From Selenomonadales bacterium (lineage in GTDB: Bacteria > Bacillota > Negativicutes > RGIG982): 6,773 bases of DNA. Shown here piece after piece: positions 5,039 to 6,773 of the stretch; the stretch's first letter is position 1; every line of letters starts with the position of its first letter. Position numbers and translations under genes: made by a program. The stretch is taken from positions 1 to 6,773 of the forward strand of contig JAFPBC010000033.1 in the NCBI GenBank assembly GCA_017390595.1, written 5' to 3'. Under the pieces are notes generated by a model that searched no databases, was not told the origin of the DNA, and was given only the letters and a program-made list of their open reading frames with translations.

Positions 5039-6773
5039 ATCGTGTCTCCTTTGATGTCCTGTTTTTGCCTTTGTGTGCCGGGGCCGTCTTTGGCGATGGT
5101 GACGCCTGCTTCGCCGAACGTTTTCATATCGTTCAGCATATGGAGCGCGCCGTGCATGAGCATAAAGCCGAGCATTGCGCCGAGACCTTTTTCCGCGGAG
5201 AGGTCGAGGTGGAGCGGTGCAGGCAGGCTGAGCGTGTGCATCAGGGCGCGTACGGTCTCTTCTTGCGGAAGATGCGCCGTAAAGAGGTAGTCTCGGCAGA
5301 GCGGGTCTGTGTTGATCGCGTTCTCGGCGGCGAGGAGCGATGCTCTGCTGTCGAGGAAAACGGCGATGCGGCGGCTTGCCGCGCCGAGGATGAGGCCTGT
5401 CATCGCGTCGATGTCGGTATCGCTTGCGAGGGCGATGCCGATCATGCGGATACCGTCACGCGATGCCGATTCGGCAAGGCTGATGCCGTAGGCGATGTCG
5501 CCGTGATGGGAGATGGTCTGTACTTCTGTTTTGGTCGCGTGTGCCATTTTGCGGATAGCAGGGCTTGCCGTCGGGGAAAATACGCAGAGTCGCTGTTTGC
5601 CTTGTTTGGGCGGGCGCATCTCTTCGCGGATCCCTGCGAGACGAACGGCGAACTGCTCGAGCATACCGAGACTGCCGAGCGGTTTGCTGAGATTGTCGAT
5701 GAGAAGTCGGCATCGGTCACAGCTTGCGTTGTCGAGCGGTCGTATCGCCTGTTGTGCGGAGGCTTCGGCAGACTGCTCGCCCGTATGAAGGGTGGTCGCT
5801 GTCTTTACTGTCGCCTGCTCGCCCGTATAGAGCGATATCGCGATATCAAGCATCCCTTGGGCGATGGACGCGCCTGTGCCTTCGCCGAGCCTGAGTCCCA
5901 TATCGATGGAGGGTTTGAGACCAAGGTGACGGAGCATATGTACATGAGCCTGTTCTGCCGACAGATGCGAGCCTATCATGTAGTCGCGGACATTCGGTGC
6001 GAGCGCAGTCGCTATCATCGCGGCGGCAGAGGCGTTGAATCCGTCTATGATGACGACGGCACCGTAAGCACCCGCGCCGAGACACGCGCCTGCGAGACAG
6101 CCGAGCTCATACCCGCCGACTTTGGCAAGGACGTCGAGCCCGTCGGTCGGGTCGGGGCGGTTGACTTTGAGCGCATCGGCGACGGCTTTTGTCTTGATGA
6201 GCATACGCGCGTCCGAGATGCCCGTACCGCGTCCCGTTACCGCTTCGGCTGTGAGCCCCGTAAAAGCGGCACAGATGGCGGCAGACGATGTCGTGTTGCC
6301 GATGCCCATCTCGCCGAGCGAGAACGAGCGGTAGCCTTCGCGGACTTTGTCACGTACGAGCGCGATGCCCACTTCGAGCGCGCGCACTGCTTCTTCTCGT
6401 GTCATGGCGGGCCCTGTCGTGAAGTTTCGCGTACCGTATGCTATCTTCTTATGGATGAGACCGGGGATATCGGACACATCGGAGGCGATGCCGACGTCGA
6501 CGACGACCATATCGGCATGGGCAAAATTCGCCAGCGCATTGGCACCCGCACCGTGCGCGATGAGATAGTTCTTCGTCATCTCGACTGTCGTTTCGACGGG
6601 GTACGCGCTGATGCCGAGCTCCGCGACGCCGTGGTCGGCCGCGGCAAGGATGAGACATTTTCGCGGGACGGTCGGTGCATCGTCTTTCGTTATGGCACCG
6701 TAGCGAGCGGCGAGGTCTGCCATGAGACCGTCAACGTTCGTGCGGTGCGCGAGGTCGGAGGATATCTGTTGAT
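5035..6773 (-). CDS. cobT: Double-domain CobT-like phosphoribosyltransferase, possible ArsA-ArsB fusion (5' end outside window)
   Basis: CobT transfers the ribose phosphate of nicotinate mononucleotide to the lower-ligand base of cobamides. The frame stays open to the window edge (16 residues before the Met at 6723), so the true start is outside. Numbering from that Met, the N-terminal half (to about 300) has the CobT set: AAADHGV (27-33), GEMGIGNTTSSAA (137-149), GRGTG (164-168), DGFNASAAA (227-235), IGSHLSAEQAH (250-260) and LGEGTGA with the catalytic Glu at 281. After a linker, a second CobT-like half begins with the family's N-terminal signature (LIDNLSKPLGSLGMLEQFAVRLAGI region, 341-365) and ends with the family's C-terminal MLNDMKTFGEAGV (529-541). 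It lacks ADHGV, GEMGIGNTT and LGEGTGA; K512 aligns with E281. Known ArsAB of Sporomusa is a heterodimer of two CobT homologues in which only ArsA is active and which uses phenol or p-cresol. A fused equivalent is my inference. Ordinary DMB activation remains possible. Confidence 0.9.
   Translation of the reverse strand, partial: QQISSDLAHRTNVDGLMADLAARYGAITKDDAPTVPRKCLILAAADHGVAELGISAYPVETTVEMTKNYLIAHGAGANALANFAHADMVVVDVGIASDVSDIPGLIHKKIAYGTRNFTTGPAMTREEAVRALEVGIALVRDKVREGYRSFSLGEMGIGNTTSSAAICAAFTGLTAEAVTGRGTGISDARMLIKTKAVADALKVNRPDPTDGLDVLAKVGGYELGCLAGACLGAGAYGAVVIIDGFNASAAAMIATALAPNVRDYMIGSHLSAEQAHVHMLRHLGLKPSIDMGLRLGEGTGASIAQGMLDIAISLYTGEQATVKTATTLHTGEQSAEASAQQAIRPLDNASCDRCRLLIDNLSKPLGSLGMLEQFAVRLAGIREEMRPPKQGKQRLCVFSPTASPAIRKMAHATKTEVQTISHHGDIAYGISLAESASRDGIRMIGIALASDTDIDAMTGLILGAASRRIAVFLDSRASLLAAENAINTDPLCRDYLFTAHLPQEETVRALMHTLSLPAPLHLDLSAEKGLGAMLGFMLMHGALHMLNDMKTFGEAGVTIAKDGPGTQRQKQDIKGDTI
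5773..5828 (-). repeat. 14-bp direct repeat in the linker of the CobT-like double protein
   Basis: CTGCTCGCCCGTAT (+ strand) occurs at 5773-5786 and 5815-5828, exactly 42 bp apart. It encodes TGEQ twice with a 14-codon period (residues 300-303 and 314-317). It lies exactly between the two CobT-like halves and looks like a small in-frame tandem duplication that lengthened the linker. Confidence 0.7.

Noticed and set aside
5846..6085. Arg-rich minus-strand frame inside the cobT-like gene
   Set aside because: It overlaps the conserved CobT catalytic region in another frame and has no sign of selection.

Overview
The window is a gene-dense bacterial fragment with fairly high GC in its housekeeping genes. 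It looks like an anaerobic, cobamide-making Firmicute. Codon use, Shine-Dalgarno-led genes, the C5-pathway hemL, and the CobT/ArsAB-like gene would suit a Negativicutes/Selenomonadales relative. That placement is an impression from gene style, not a database result.

Left part, + strand: the 3' two-thirds of hemL (glutamate-1-semialdehyde aminomutase, 1-879), a perfect 10-bp hairpin terminator, a complete ten-helix EamA/DMT-family transporter (949-1839), and a second terminator. Next comes a 455-bp gene-free stretch (1840-2294). It is not featureless: it holds a short palindrome, a roughly 160-bp element built of nested inverted repeats, and an A/T-rich perfect inverted repeat.

Right part, - strand, read from right to left: a cobT-like gene open at the window edge (5035-6773), a cytoplasmic-type L-asparaginase (4061-5038) overlapping it by ATGA, and two small genes for pure 11-residue-repeat (hendecad) coiled-coil proteins (3757-4041 and 3173-3733). 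A strong terminator (3140-3169) closes this run. Beyond it lie an unrecognised 85-residue gene (2832-3089) and a DUF4337-like membrane protein with a TTG start (2295-2810). The first four genes are separated by -4, 19 and 23 bases and so look like one operon; its promoter lies outside the window.

Three points stand out. First, the cobT gene encodes two CobT-like halves in one chain. Only the N-terminal half keeps the catalytic motifs, which resembles a fused version of the pseudosymmetric ArsA-ArsB enzyme that attaches phenolic lower ligands to cobamides. Second, the two hendecad genes are paralogues in almost perfect 11-residue register, one extremely acidic; I recognise no family for them. 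Third, the intergenic element has long complementary arms and several mutually exclusive inner hairpins. HemL and CobT both serve tetrapyrrole metabolism (5-aminolevulinate supply and lower-ligand activation), but they are on opposite strands and nothing here shows shared control.
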